Source: Neonectria sp. B-13 | Taxonomy: Eukaryota > Ascomycota > Sordariomycetes > Hypocreales > Nectriaceae | Length of the DNA stretch: 64,000 bases | Assembly (NCBI GenBank): GCA_002682825.1 | Contig: NOKP01000027.1 | Span: forward strand, 124,001-188,000 | Direction: 5' to 3' | Shown here: positions 36,315 through 47,100 of the stretch, piece by piece | Layout: each line of letters begins with the position of its first letter | How positions within the stretch are numbered: position 1 is the stretch's first letter | Notes under the pieces: model-generated | Seen by the model: the letters and a program-made list of their open reading frames with translations, nothing else | Database searches by the model: none | What the model was told of the DNA's origin: nothing | Program-made: the position numbers and the translations under genes

Positions 36315-36386
36315 CAAGGTAAGACAGGCGAGCTCGACAAGGTGAGACAAAACAAGTACGGCAAGGTAAGACAGACAAGGTAAGAC
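36315..36386 (+). repeat. Four copies of CAAGGTRAGAC
   Basis: CAAGGTAAGAC or CAAGGTGAGAC occurs at 36315-36325, 36338-36348, 36362-36372 and 36376-36386, irregularly spaced by 14-24 bp. Each copy contains a consensus 5' splice site (AAG then GTRAGA). The surroundings are rich in GACAAG words. Confidence 0.85.
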
Positions 36387-38207
36387 AAGGCGCAGACGAC
36401 ACTTGAGCTTGAGAGGCACCAACCCCATGCCTGTCTGCTTGCGAGTTAGTTGTCGCCATGGTTCACCACCGTACGGACTTGGGAGCTACCCTTGACTATC
36501 TCGCCTTAGCCGCGAGGCTACTCCTAGTCTGGGACCTCTTAGCTCGAACATCAGCTTAGCACTTCTCAGCACCAAGCAAGCTCGCAAGCCCACGCAGAGT
36601 GTGGTGCAATGCAACCCTCGCCAATTCCCATCCCCATCAAAAATAGCCTCATTACGTACCCTAACGCTTCTCTCCCCCCTCCCCCCTCCCCCCACCCCGG
36701 TTCTGGCTCCCTGGCAACTTGCTTTTTCCTGGTGTGCTTGTGTGCTTCCCTGGCCTGCGGCGGGCGGGCAGGCTAACTGTAAGCTGGGGGGTCGCGGTGG
36801 TAATCAGGCCTATCTCGGTTTGGTCGACGATGGGGGTCCCGCGGTGACGCCAGAGAGGAGACGGCGGGCGGAGCGGCGGCGCGACATTTTGCGGTTTTGC
36901 GGGGTTTCCCTCAGGAAGTGGGTTGTCGATTGTTCTTGTCCTTGTTTGAGTGGGGCTTTTCCATGTTCCCTTGAGTTTACTCCGTACCTAGTAGGGACGA
37001 AAGAGATGGATGATGGTGATGTATGTCCGTAGCAGGCGACGAGATGCCCATGTCCTTGTCTGCTGCTGTCTGCGTCCTCATCCCAACTTGGGTTAAAGCA
37101 CCCGCCAAATCCATGGCGACCCCCTCACTTGCTGTTTTGAATGTCTCAGAGTCTCTCGCTGTCTCGTCTTTAGCCTCCAACGCCGGGGGCTTCTTGGGTT
37201 AATGCAGCTCATCATGCTGGGATGCGCACTTGCGTTGCTGTCCCCCCGCCACACCTATCTACTGGGATACCTAGTGCTTAGCAGAGGAGACTAGGCTACG
37301 TTGAAATATCTAGGCATGGGAGGGGGGATATTTGAAATTGAGATGGACAGAGATGGACACAGGTTGTACTGACTGTGGCTTTTGTATTCGTAGGGTACCG
37401 AGATGGCGATGCGGTTACCAGGGGCGTGCATGCATCCTGGCGCAGATGGCTTCCGCGCTCAGCATCAGAAAATGAGGCATTGGTGGGAGAGGAAGATAGC
37501 CCGTCTAAGTATTTACATAGGTAGTCTACCAAAGTACTGTGCGTGTGTCTGGGTGGGTGGTGCTAACAGGCGCATCGTCATCGTCACGTTCAAACTCCCC
37601 ATCCCTGAGAAAGCTTAGGCAAGACCCTGATCTCGTCCATCTCGGCAAGTGTCCATGCAAACTCACAAAATCTCCGCGCCTTCGCAGCCCACCTATCCGT
37701 GCTAGTTCCATCCGTAGCCCCAGCGCCGAGATCCCGCCATCGGTGTCATCCTCCGACTATGTAGAGAGCCAAAGAGGGAGCCAAGAGAACTTGCCTTTGG
37801 GGGTGCCATTGCCTAGTATCTGATAACCAGCCAGCCTACTGTACTTCTGTACTTAGACTGCCTAGTTACTCATGTATGTCCACGACTCAAGCAAAGGACC
37901 CTCCCCCGAGTCCCCGACGACGTATCATCGCGCGGCACAGCTCATCCTACCCCCCGAGACTTGGCCAAACAAAGAACTGCGCGGTGCCGGAATTGAAGGC
38001 ATTCGCCGGAAGAATCTCTGTGGCAGTCGCACTCGCTTGCTTGCCCGACTAGGAAGCATGCAGAATCCCAAAATCTGGGCAATGTGTGGGGGATTGCGCG
38101 GGGCTTTTTTTCTTGAGGTATGCACTTTAATGCACTGACACATGCACCACCACTACACAACACAAACACGTGTATCGTGGAACTCGATAGGCACACTCAC
38201 CACAGCA

Positions 38208-38373
38208 CGCTCACCACTCACATCTCACTACTCACTACTCACTACTACTCACCACTCACAACTCACAACTCACATCTCACTACTCACCACTCACCACTCA
38301 CCACTCACCACTCACCACTCACCACTCATCACTCACCACTCACCGCTCACCACTCACCACTCACATATTCGGG
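38208..38373. repeat. ACTCACC heptamer minisatellite
   Basis: From 38282 to 38372 there are 13 consecutive 7-bp units, 10 of them perfect ACTCACC and three with one change (ACTCATC, GCTCACC, ACTCACA). Degenerate relatives (ACTCACA, ACTCACT, TCTCACT) extend back to about 38208. It is not a telomeric TTAGGG-type repeat. The minus strand reads as tandem GGTGAGT. Confidence 0.95.
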
Positions 38374-39577
38374 CACATTCCATCATGGTATGGTAACCAA
38401 GCCCAGCCTGGCTAGACAGTGTCACAACACTCACAACAGAACTCGACTCAGCGTAATAAGTAGTAGCATCCTCTCCAACCTCCATCCATACACTGTCTAT
38501 CTCACTCCCACACAAGCCTCCCACACACCATCCGTCCATCGTCATCCAATCCAGTGCCCTGCTTGAACTGCGACCGTCAATACCCGCTCCACCACCCGGA
38601 CGAATCCTCTTCCACCCGAACAACACCTCGCCCAGTGTCACACCAACGCCCGCTTCGTCTGCCGTGTAACACACTCGCTTCATCGAGATCCGCATCTGCA
38701 GCAACAAACCCATCGGACCCTTGCTTGTCCTGTCCATCCCTGGCTACTTGTCCCCGCCACTGCAGCTTCTTGGACCCTTAAGCACATGCCCGGCATCGTC
38801 CAAACACGTCGTCGGCGCCATAGGCTACACCCCACCACCCGCAGACCCCGGAGACTATGCATGTGGAGTGCCATTTCATATTTGTGTTCATGTTCAGTTG
38901 CTTAGTCGTAAATTAAGAGTCTCTTTAGTTTTTGTGAGCTTCTAGTCTCCCAATATTGACATCGTCACACGTCCTGAATCCCATCCATCCGTTTGAGCCT
39001 GAGCCTTAATTCTGGCCCTTTTTCTCAAACGGCTTTCCGTTGCCACGGAGAACTCAGAACCTCCCCCTGGGAATGCCATTTCCCATAGTGTATCACACGA
39101 CGAAACTTGACCCGGGTCACTCCCGGGTTCCTGCGTCGACGAGAACTGTATATTCCACAGCCCTGTCTGCTTCCCCCCTCCCCCCGCAAATTATCTTCCG
39201 GTGTCCCTTGCCCGCTTGTCAAGCTTGTCTGGATCCCTGCTTTGGAAATATCTCATTCCGAAGCACCAGACAACTCTTTGCTTTCTAGCCTTGGCCCTGT
39301 CGAAGCGTTCCTTATCGTCCAAGCATGGAAAGCAAAAACTTTTACCAACACCTCTAACACCAACCCGAACCTTATCACTTCTGCCACCCACTCCAGTCCG
39401 CATGTCTTGTTCCCGTTGTGTGCGTTTTTTGGTGTAATATGAGTCATCGAAGAAAAGGCGAAAAGTTTTTAATCCCAGTGATCCCTATCGGTCTGTAAAA
39501 AGAAAAAGGAAAAAACCATCGATGCGAAGGAAAATAAAAACGTTGCTCATGGCTCATCAAGTCGTTTCGGTGCCGCC

Positions 39578-41405
39578 TTACATTGACCGACACTCCCCGC
39601 TGGCCAAATTTCCATCCGCCCGCAGTTTAGTGTCTTCAGGTGTCAATATAAGTGGCGTAGGTACCCGCATAGGAATGTACGAGGTACTCGAGTCGTATGC
39701 GGCGTAACCGCTCTTCTCCCAAGCGCCCTCCTGTGCTCCCCGTCCCTGCGCTGGTCGTCCCTTCTGACGAGCGTTGTAGCGGATGAGCGATCCCTTTCCG
39801 GGGGGCGTCTTCAGAACCACGGACGGCTGCGGGGCTGGTGCCAACCGCTGCTCGTCGTTTGTGTCACCATCAGCTCGGCTTCCCCATGACGTCTGATTAA
39901 AAATTGTTAGTTATGCCATCTACTTCGTTCAAGTAGGAATACGTACCATATTAAGCGTCACCAGGGCATAAAGCTTGACCAGTCCGTGGAAATATCCAAA
40001 CAGAATCGATACTGGAAGGAAGATGACGTCGCTGGGGTTTCGGAGGAACAAGCCCATCAGCTTGACCACCTTGGTGAAGGCGAACATGAAAATGAACTGA
40101 GTCCAGAGGGCGTATCGGCGGTTCTGAATATCCCACTCCGCCGTCGCTCGCCAACACGAAACAAGAAGAAGCGGGTCGACGAGAAAGGCCAGTGAGGTAA
40201 AGGTGGCAATGTGTAAGGCGTAGGTGCACCACCATTGCTGTCTGCGCAGGACGTTAATACGCGATTCCAAGGTCAGGCAGAGGCCGTCTTGACTTACTTC
40301 CAAATATACCTCTCCGTGACCAGGCTAGCCCAGTTGCTTCTCCAGTTGCTTCGTGCCCAACGGGAACATTGATACAGAAACTTGCTGCTGTTCTCTAGCG
40401 TGGTTTCAATCTCACACTCCCGTTCGTACTGGATCCAGGTCTTCCACTGGTGGCTGACCAACCATCGAGTAACAAAGTTGTCGTCATCCGCGTTGAGAAT
40501 CCACTTTCTCCACTTCTCATTCTTAAAGCCGTGGAGGAAGTCGTGACTCGAAAGGATTTCGGATCGATAAGCACCAGTACGCCCTGACATGCAAGAGGTA
40601 CCACCGTCGATGTTGTGCGTGGCGGAGATCTCGAAATTCCGGCGTTCGACGTACGCAGCTCCGAGCCAGTTCCAGACTCGAGTGCTCCATGCGCCGGCGT
40701 GTTCTCGACGAACTCGCTGACAGGTTCCGACGCCGCCGATCTGGGGGTCCTCAAAAGGAGCCAGGATCCAGGGCATAAGAGTAGATGGCCAAGTCACATC
40801 GTCGTCGGCCATGATGGTGATTGGAGTAGAAACCTTGGGAAGGGCTTCACAGACCTGAAGACGCTTGTTGGCAATTGGAGTGTCGAGAACGCGAACCTTG
40901 GGGTGAGCCAACGAGTCGGCCAGACGCTGCAGGCCCTTTCGTTTGTCGTGAGTGGTGACTAGGATCAACTCGGCAGGCTGACAAGCCAAAATGCTCTGAA
41001 GAGAGGGTCGAAGCTCCTCAAAGGCGTTATGGATGGTGGGGATGACCACTGTCACATCCTTGCTTGTGAAGGTTGGCTTGCTTGGAATGGGTTTCGACTT
41101 GTACGTCCAGTGACTGACACAATGGACGATCAATCGGAAGTATCGGTGGATCCTTGAATGATGTTAGGATGTGATTGGGAGCAGATGGGAGTATGTCTGC
41201 GCGTTGTCTTCCAATAGAAGTGTTCGGATGGATGGCTGAGGGCGGAGAGGGGTGTGAGAAAATAGGCTTACCAAAGACCCCAAAAGAGGTAAACCCAGAA
41301 GGTAGTCGAGTACCAGAAATCGAGGGATGGAATTGATAAAGACAATAGTCCAGCGAGTCCAGGGACAGCGCCATGGCCGTTGGTTTCCATGTTAGGATTT
41401 TGCAT
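39578..41405 (-). CDS. gt2: Membrane glycosyltransferase family 2 (fungal GT2 / Cps1-like)
   Basis: Four exons on the minus strand, 41405-41272, 41152-40298, 40241-39947 and 39892-39578, with 119-, 56- and 54-nt introns, all frame-consistent, giving 532 aa. The family is a processive-type GT2 related to hyaluronan/chitin synthases; in plant-pathogenic fungi it is needed for hyphal growth on solid surfaces (established for Zymoseptoria and Fusarium GT2). Seen: a membrane start (DFWYSTTFWVYLFWGLW); VTVVIPTI; MADDDVTWP with Asp161-163; NIDGGTSCMSGRTGAYR; NADDDNFVTRW with Asp267-269; and the QxxRW motif QCSRW at 306-310. Further membrane segments follow in exons 2-3, then a cytosolic tail with TPPGKGSLIRYNARQKG. 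Start: ATG at 41405 (MQNPNMET); 41390 is also possible. All catalytic motifs are intact. The gene stands alone between two long gene-free intervals. Confidence 0.93.
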
Positions 41406-42016
41406 CTTTGGAGGGAAGAGTTTGGCGAGGTCGAGGAAGGCAAGTTTGTCAAGGGTGCTGTTTTCCCCTCCGTAGGTAAACAACGGAAAGGCAACACGGG
41501 AGTCTGTTGATACAGCTCAGGGATTCTTTTCTCTCGAAGTCTTCTGATGCCGAGACCACTACCACTGCCTGGTAACCTAGTGGTGACGGGAGGAGAATGA
41601 GTTCGCCTGAGACGGAAAAAAGCCGAAAGACTCAGGGTTCGTGATCTCGCTAGTTTCGAGTCGCAGTGATTCACTGCTGAGGCTTGGGGGAAGGTGAAGT
41701 GAATCAGAGACGCTGAAGAACCGAGGCAAACACGATGGACCACAGACACAGACCCGCAGATGAGAGAAACCGAAGGGAGGAGGGGGTAAGACAGTAATGT
41801 ACACAACGACTGAAAAAGGACTATGAAGACACGGCCATTGCAGGGACGAATTGGCCGATGAAGAAGAGAGGGAGGAGGAGAGGAGGTCGTGGCGATGATA
41901 GCACCTTGGGCCCAGGTTGGGGGAATGGGTCTAGGATATATACTTAGGACTGACCCCGTCCTCTAAATGGGTCATGCATGAACATGGAGAAGAGAGGGTC
42001 CTCAGCGTGGTGGCAT

Positions 42017-42056
42017 GTACTTCGTAGACCTAGGAGAGTCGACCTGTACGAAGTAC
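42017..42056. repeat. Inverted repeat of GTACTTCGTA
   Basis: GTACTTCGTA at 42017-42026 is matched by its reverse complement TACGAAGTAC at 42047-42056, with a 20-nt loop. The right arm is itself part of the near-palindrome GTACGAAGTACGTAC at 42046-42060. It lies about 610-650 bp upstream of the glycosyltransferase ATG. Confidence 0.85.
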
Positions 42057-44103
42057 GTACAGAGAAACAAGCGCGCATCTTTTCTGTCAAGATTGATCTC
42101 TGGTCTGGACAACGGGCAAGACGGCAGGGGTGCATTGGGCCTGCGCCTATTGCATTAGGACCGGTGGGGAGCGAGGGGTTGGAGGGTTGGAGGGTTGGAG
42201 GACCCATGCATGGTGGCGGCGGCTCGACTTGGGGCAGAGAGGGCATCGTTAGTAACCCACTGAGGGAGGGGGTGTGCGTCAACGCTGAAGACTGGGGTCA
42301 TCGAGAGGCGTTGCGACAAGACAGCCAGCCGAGTCCGTTCAAACGCCGACCCCGGCCAGCCAGCGGCCGGGGTCTTGTTTTGATGTTGCTGTTTATGCTG
42401 CTAATGCGGTAGTTTCGCGGCTGCCAGGACATCCATGAGCATGGAGGCAATTAGGTCGGCACTGCAGCAGCAACACAGCGGGAGGGTGACTTGCTGCGGA
42501 CCCTTGTTGAAGAGGAGAATGTAACAACTCCCAGGGCCGCTCCAGCATTTCCTTCGCTTCCTCAAGGGTCTGATGCGCGCTGTGGCGTGGGTGCTGGACT
42601 GGCGCATGAGGGCGATGTCTCGCGCCATAGTTACTCGGCCCGCGGCGACATCGTGGATTCGTGGTGCTCGTCGTTTGTCGCCTCTGGGGGGTCGAAGTGG
42701 CTCAATTGGCAATAGATGGCGTCGATGGCTGCCATGGACTGGCTCGTGTTAGCGAGTGGGCCTTTTGAGTGTGCGCGCGAGCGAGTGAACCGGCGAGCGA
42801 ACGACTGCAACTGGGGGGGACCACTGGCGAAGACGATGAGGCAAATCAGAAGACACACAAGGCATCTACTAGTGGGGAGTGGAGAGAGGGGAGCAGAAGG
42901 GAAGAGACGAGAGGAGGAGGAGTGAGGGGAGAAAACAGTGGGCAGGCGACCTAACCATTGATAGCCATGGCAATGACCCGAGATCAAGCCCATGTCCACG
43001 CCCACTCTGTCTCGTGCTGACGATGGGCTGCGCTGCACTGCGTGTTCAATGTCTCTGAGCCCTCTGCGCCTCGTTGTGGATGAACCCCGTGGAATCCGGC
43101 AGACACCAGGGGATGCGGGATAGGATGCGGTCGCATGTGGGTTACTGGAGTTGTCGAGAGAAGAGGAGACGGGCCGGAGGCAATTATCCAACCAGCTGCG
43201 GCGATGGTAAGGGAAAAAAGCAATTGGATATCCAATATGTGTGCTGTACGACGTAGGCCCACGAGTAGCTAGTACCTTATTTCGCATGGATGCAGGAACT
43301 GGCGAAGCGTGTTGATGAGCAACATCCATCACACACTTCACACTCTGGGGTGGCCGAGGCAGACCAAGACAAGGCCCATCAGGACCGTCCTCCGATACCA
43401 AGGTACCTTTTGTCTTGTTCTTCGTTGAGTTAGTTGTCAACACCCCGTGCTAGACCGTCTGCCTTGCCTCATACTTGTCGGACCTTACCAGCCTTGGATT
43501 GGAGGATGCAGATGGTATTCGTAGTGGAGGGGAACTTGAAGTTGCTGTGGCCCGTGGCAAAGCTCGGCTCAACCGTGCCTTCCTTCCATCTCGTCCTCGT
43601 CAGGTTACCGTCCCGTCCAGGTTCTTGCCTTGCTTTTCAGTTTCGGATGTACGACTATGAGGAAGGAAGTGACGATGGTGCTCTTCCACCAATTGGAGTG
43701 CCCAATTGCGCTTCTCCAGACTTGCGGCGCGTGAGCCCTGAAACAGTTCGCTCTTGGGCTGGTTAACTGGTTGACTGGTAATAATCTAGCGACTACAAAG
43801 ATGCACCATCGCATCACATCGCATCGCTCATCTTCCGCCTCGCTAAGATTGGATCGGCTCCAGGCCCGCCTCGAGACAGCCGTCGCATTACCGTCAAGCG
43901 CTGACTGGTAGGGACAGCGGCTGATTCGACAGTGGCAGACTGGCCTGGCTTGTCTGGGCTAGCATCTCGTCCTGGGCGGGATAGCCAGCGATGAGTCGAG
44001 GATGCGGGCTACAGGTAAACCGCAGATCGTCCCCTCGGCAGCTCTGGCAGGGTAGCACTTCGTGCGGGCCTGGCCTTTGACCTGCCCTGTCTACCATGCA
44101 GGC

Positions 44104-44166
44104 TTGCAGGCTTGCAGGCTTGCAGACGGCTTGCAGACGAGTTGCAGACGACTTGCAGACTTGCAG
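44104..44166 (+). repeat. Seven TTGCAG units with 8- or 11-bp spacing
   Basis: TTGCAG begins at 44104, 44112, 44120, 44131, 44142, 44153 and 44161, so the spacings are 8, 8, 11, 11, 11 and 8 bp. The longer units read TTGCAGACGRN. No coding frame is maintained. Confidence 0.85.
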
Positions 44167-47100
44167 TCTTCACTTTTGATGAATGGGATGAGGAGAGAGC
44201 GCCTGCATGCATCATCTCTGCCGGCCTGGCACCTCCCTGGCCGCCGTCTCCGGCCTGCATCCATCTGCATCATCGGAGGGCACGGTGCAACGCATCATCG
44301 CATCCCAAGGGCTACCCATGATCCAGGATCTGTCCAAGGTGGTGGTGGCATGGCCGCATGGGCCATGATGGGGCAACCACGCCGGCTTGGCTTGGTTTGA
44401 GCGCAAATCAAGCCTGCTCTTGGGTGGCTCGCGTCCGATCCCCTGCCCATCTCAAGTTGTGAATCTAAGATTGGACCCTCTCTCTCTCTCTCCACAGACC
44501 TCCTCTCATCCAGACAGCCAGACAGACGCAGCTTTATGCGGTTGGTTGGGCACTCTCAGCACGCCCGTTCCAATTGTCTGGCCGGCGATAGGAACAGAGT
44601 TGCCCGCGTGTCCACTGCAGATGGACCAAGACGCAGATATCACACCATCCCGCAAGGCCCAGCGCCCACTGGACCTCGAACCCACATCGCCATCGCCATC
44701 GCCATCGCCATCGTCGTCGCTGCTCGGTGGCGTCTCGCCTCCAGCAACAACACCGTTGTGTACGAAGTACGAATTAGTGCCATGTACGACAGCGACGGCG
44801 GTGCCACCAAACTTGGCCTGGGGCGAGACGGCCATCATCAGCTCCACGACCCATCCAACGATAGAGTCCAGTCCTGAACACACCAGCTTGATGAAGCGCT
44901 CGCACCGACAAGAGCCTGCCGCCGTCCTATGAAATGTCTCAGCAACCGACCATTGACACACCTGTGGGAAATCGATAGCGACGGGTCCCTTAGTGGCATG
45001 CCAGTCATCACCTGCTTCAGTTGGTAGTTGGTTGCGGGCGACCCTACTCCCAGCGGCAGCCGCAAACCCTAGTACCTTTCCCTGATCGCCAACGAAACGG
45101 GCCACTTGCTCCCCGTTTGCCCGCTCCACCGTCAGCAGGCTGCCAATTGCTGCCAATTGTTGCTGCGCCGACGTCGTCACCAAGCTCGCCAGATCCCGAG
45201 CCCTTGCCGGATCCGATCTAGACTAGCTGGCCCTGGCGCGTGCGCTACAACGTGGTGGACAATTACGCACATTTCATGCCCTGTCAGGATCCCGCGATCA
45301 CTATCAGCCAGCACTTGTTGGTCCGCAGCCAAGTGAGCACTGGCGCCGCGCGACGCAGCTCGACCGTTCAGGCAATGGCTATCGACTCCAGGTTTGAGAC
45401 CATCGTTTGTGTGGACTTGGTTGCTAGGCTAGCTGGAGTGAGGTTGCATCGAATCTCCATTGTAACGCCCAGCAGATCCCGTCCGCTCTTGACATGGTGC
45501 TTGAGGGCAATTTTGAGATGTCATCACACGCTTTCTGATCGCCATGTCGCCACTTGTTCGCACTCTGAACAAGGAGATCTGGGAGAGGGCAAGAACGAAG
45601 CTTACAGAGCAGAGTAACCGAGTCAATTTGGCTAACAGCAGATCGGGACTTTGATTGTCTCGCAGCTCACGGCCTGCTTCTGCAGAACCTGCCCACCGGC
45701 CTGAGTTGATCCCCACCTGCACCCTGACCCGCTCAACTCCTCGACTTGGTGTCAATTTGCCCCTCTTGTGTATGACATGGGAGGGCATGTCGGTACCTGT
45801 GCCAGGATGCCTTCGCACATTTCTACGAACGCATTGCTGACGAAAGCCTCGAAAACGCCAGTTGGTGGCTTATTCTCGCGCACAAAAATCGAGCCCCAGT
45901 TGCTCCATAACATCTGCCCATTGCCGTCAAATGATGGCGGCATTTGACGCTCCTGGCGATCCCATCTCTAATGGAGCGAAGAAGGATCGGAACAGATCTT
46001 GACGACAGTTAGTTTACTAGTGCGCGAAAACGGCAGAGTATTGTGGAGGAGCCAGGATAGCCCTAGCCTTGCTCCGTGGCCAAGCTGATCGACTTCGCAG
46101 GGGGTACACGGACACCGGAGCACGGGGCATCTACTAAAACGACGTCGATGAGGCTACGAACTGAGATTTGATATGGGGGAGTCTCTTGTTGCAGCCAGCC
46201 AGTATTGCCTTCGTCTATGCTGCTCACCAGCTTCAAAACTACCCTTTACGACTTGAATGGCTTCGTCACGACATGTGTCTAAGATGTCGCTGTTTCGCAC
46301 TGCCTTGTAGTTGGCAAAGTGGGTTTCCTAAGCAATGCCCAGGATCTGTCGCCAACGCGGAGCATCCTTCACTATCTTTATCGAATGGCACACAATTCAG
46401 GTCACGAACATTGGTCTCTGCAGATCTATTTTCAACCATTCGCTGGAATCGAGGGGCAGCAGTATCCTTGCGACATGTCGATAATGGCCTCATTCAGGGC
46501 GTGAGCCAACAAGACGTTGAGATACAACTGGAATGCCGCCAGTCATGGGCACGTTGCTACTTCTTTGGGACATATCTGTACGACCTCACTAGCCGCCAGA
46601 GACTAGTTGACATATTCACGGTTGCGTTGCAGTTATGATATCATTAGGCTCTAACCGAAAAGCAACGGCTCATACATTTACAACCAGAACCACACCCGCA
46701 CATCATGTTCGTGTTTGGTAAGGTCTTTCACAGCCTTGGCTTGTAAGTATGCATGGGCAACTTCACAGAAATATTTGCTCAACCGGAGCAAGCATATTTG
46801 ACCACAAGCTAACCTCATTGTCCAAGAGTCCTTTGTCTAGGGTGCTGGACCCGTGAGGCTCACAGCCCACCTGTATTGTAGACACAACATCGGCCTTTGT
46901 TCCACGGAACAAAACAGGGAACAAGCTCGATCAGTTGCTACTGGAGCGTCTTAGCTTTCAACCAAGTCCGTGATTGTGAGTTGGAACGATGACCCTCAAT
47001 CTGATTCCTCGCATGTGCTCTCGCTCAACAATTCCGTTCTGGACGTTGGCTTGGTTCCATCCGTCCAATGCTTAGCATCTGAACCGAACAGAGACCTACT

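Larger units (their letters stand above)
31773..39577. other. 7.8-kb interval without a recognisable gene
   Basis: Lies between the BTB-like gene and the 3' end of the glycosyltransferase gene. ORFs are short, lack family motifs and often follow repeats. Contents noted: a poly-C run near 32545, TACGAAGTAC-type palindromes near 33259, a heptamer ATTGAGG tandem at 33751-33774, a four-copy CAAGGTRAGAC cluster at 36315-36386, a C-rich run near 36677-36694 and a heptamer ACTCACC array at 38282-38372. No transposon or structural RNA is recognised. Confidence 0.45.

Noticed and set aside
38208..38373. Interstitial telomere or CRISPR-like array
   Set aside because: The unit ACTCACC is not a TTAGGG variant in either strand and there are no spacers, so neither applies.
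42631..43443. 270-codon minus-strand ORF in the 12.2-kb interval
   Set aside because: No recognised motif, overlaps other-strand ORFs of similar quality and low-complexity DNA; composition looks random.
44506..45183. 225-codon minus-strand ORF
   Set aside because: Includes the CATCGC microsatellite as an Asp-Gly run, shares space with a plus-strand ORF and shows no family resemblance.
46168..46638. 156-codon plus-strand ORF with some hydrophobic character
   Set aside because: Begins at TTG rather than ATG and has no homologous motif I recognise; not enough to call a gene.
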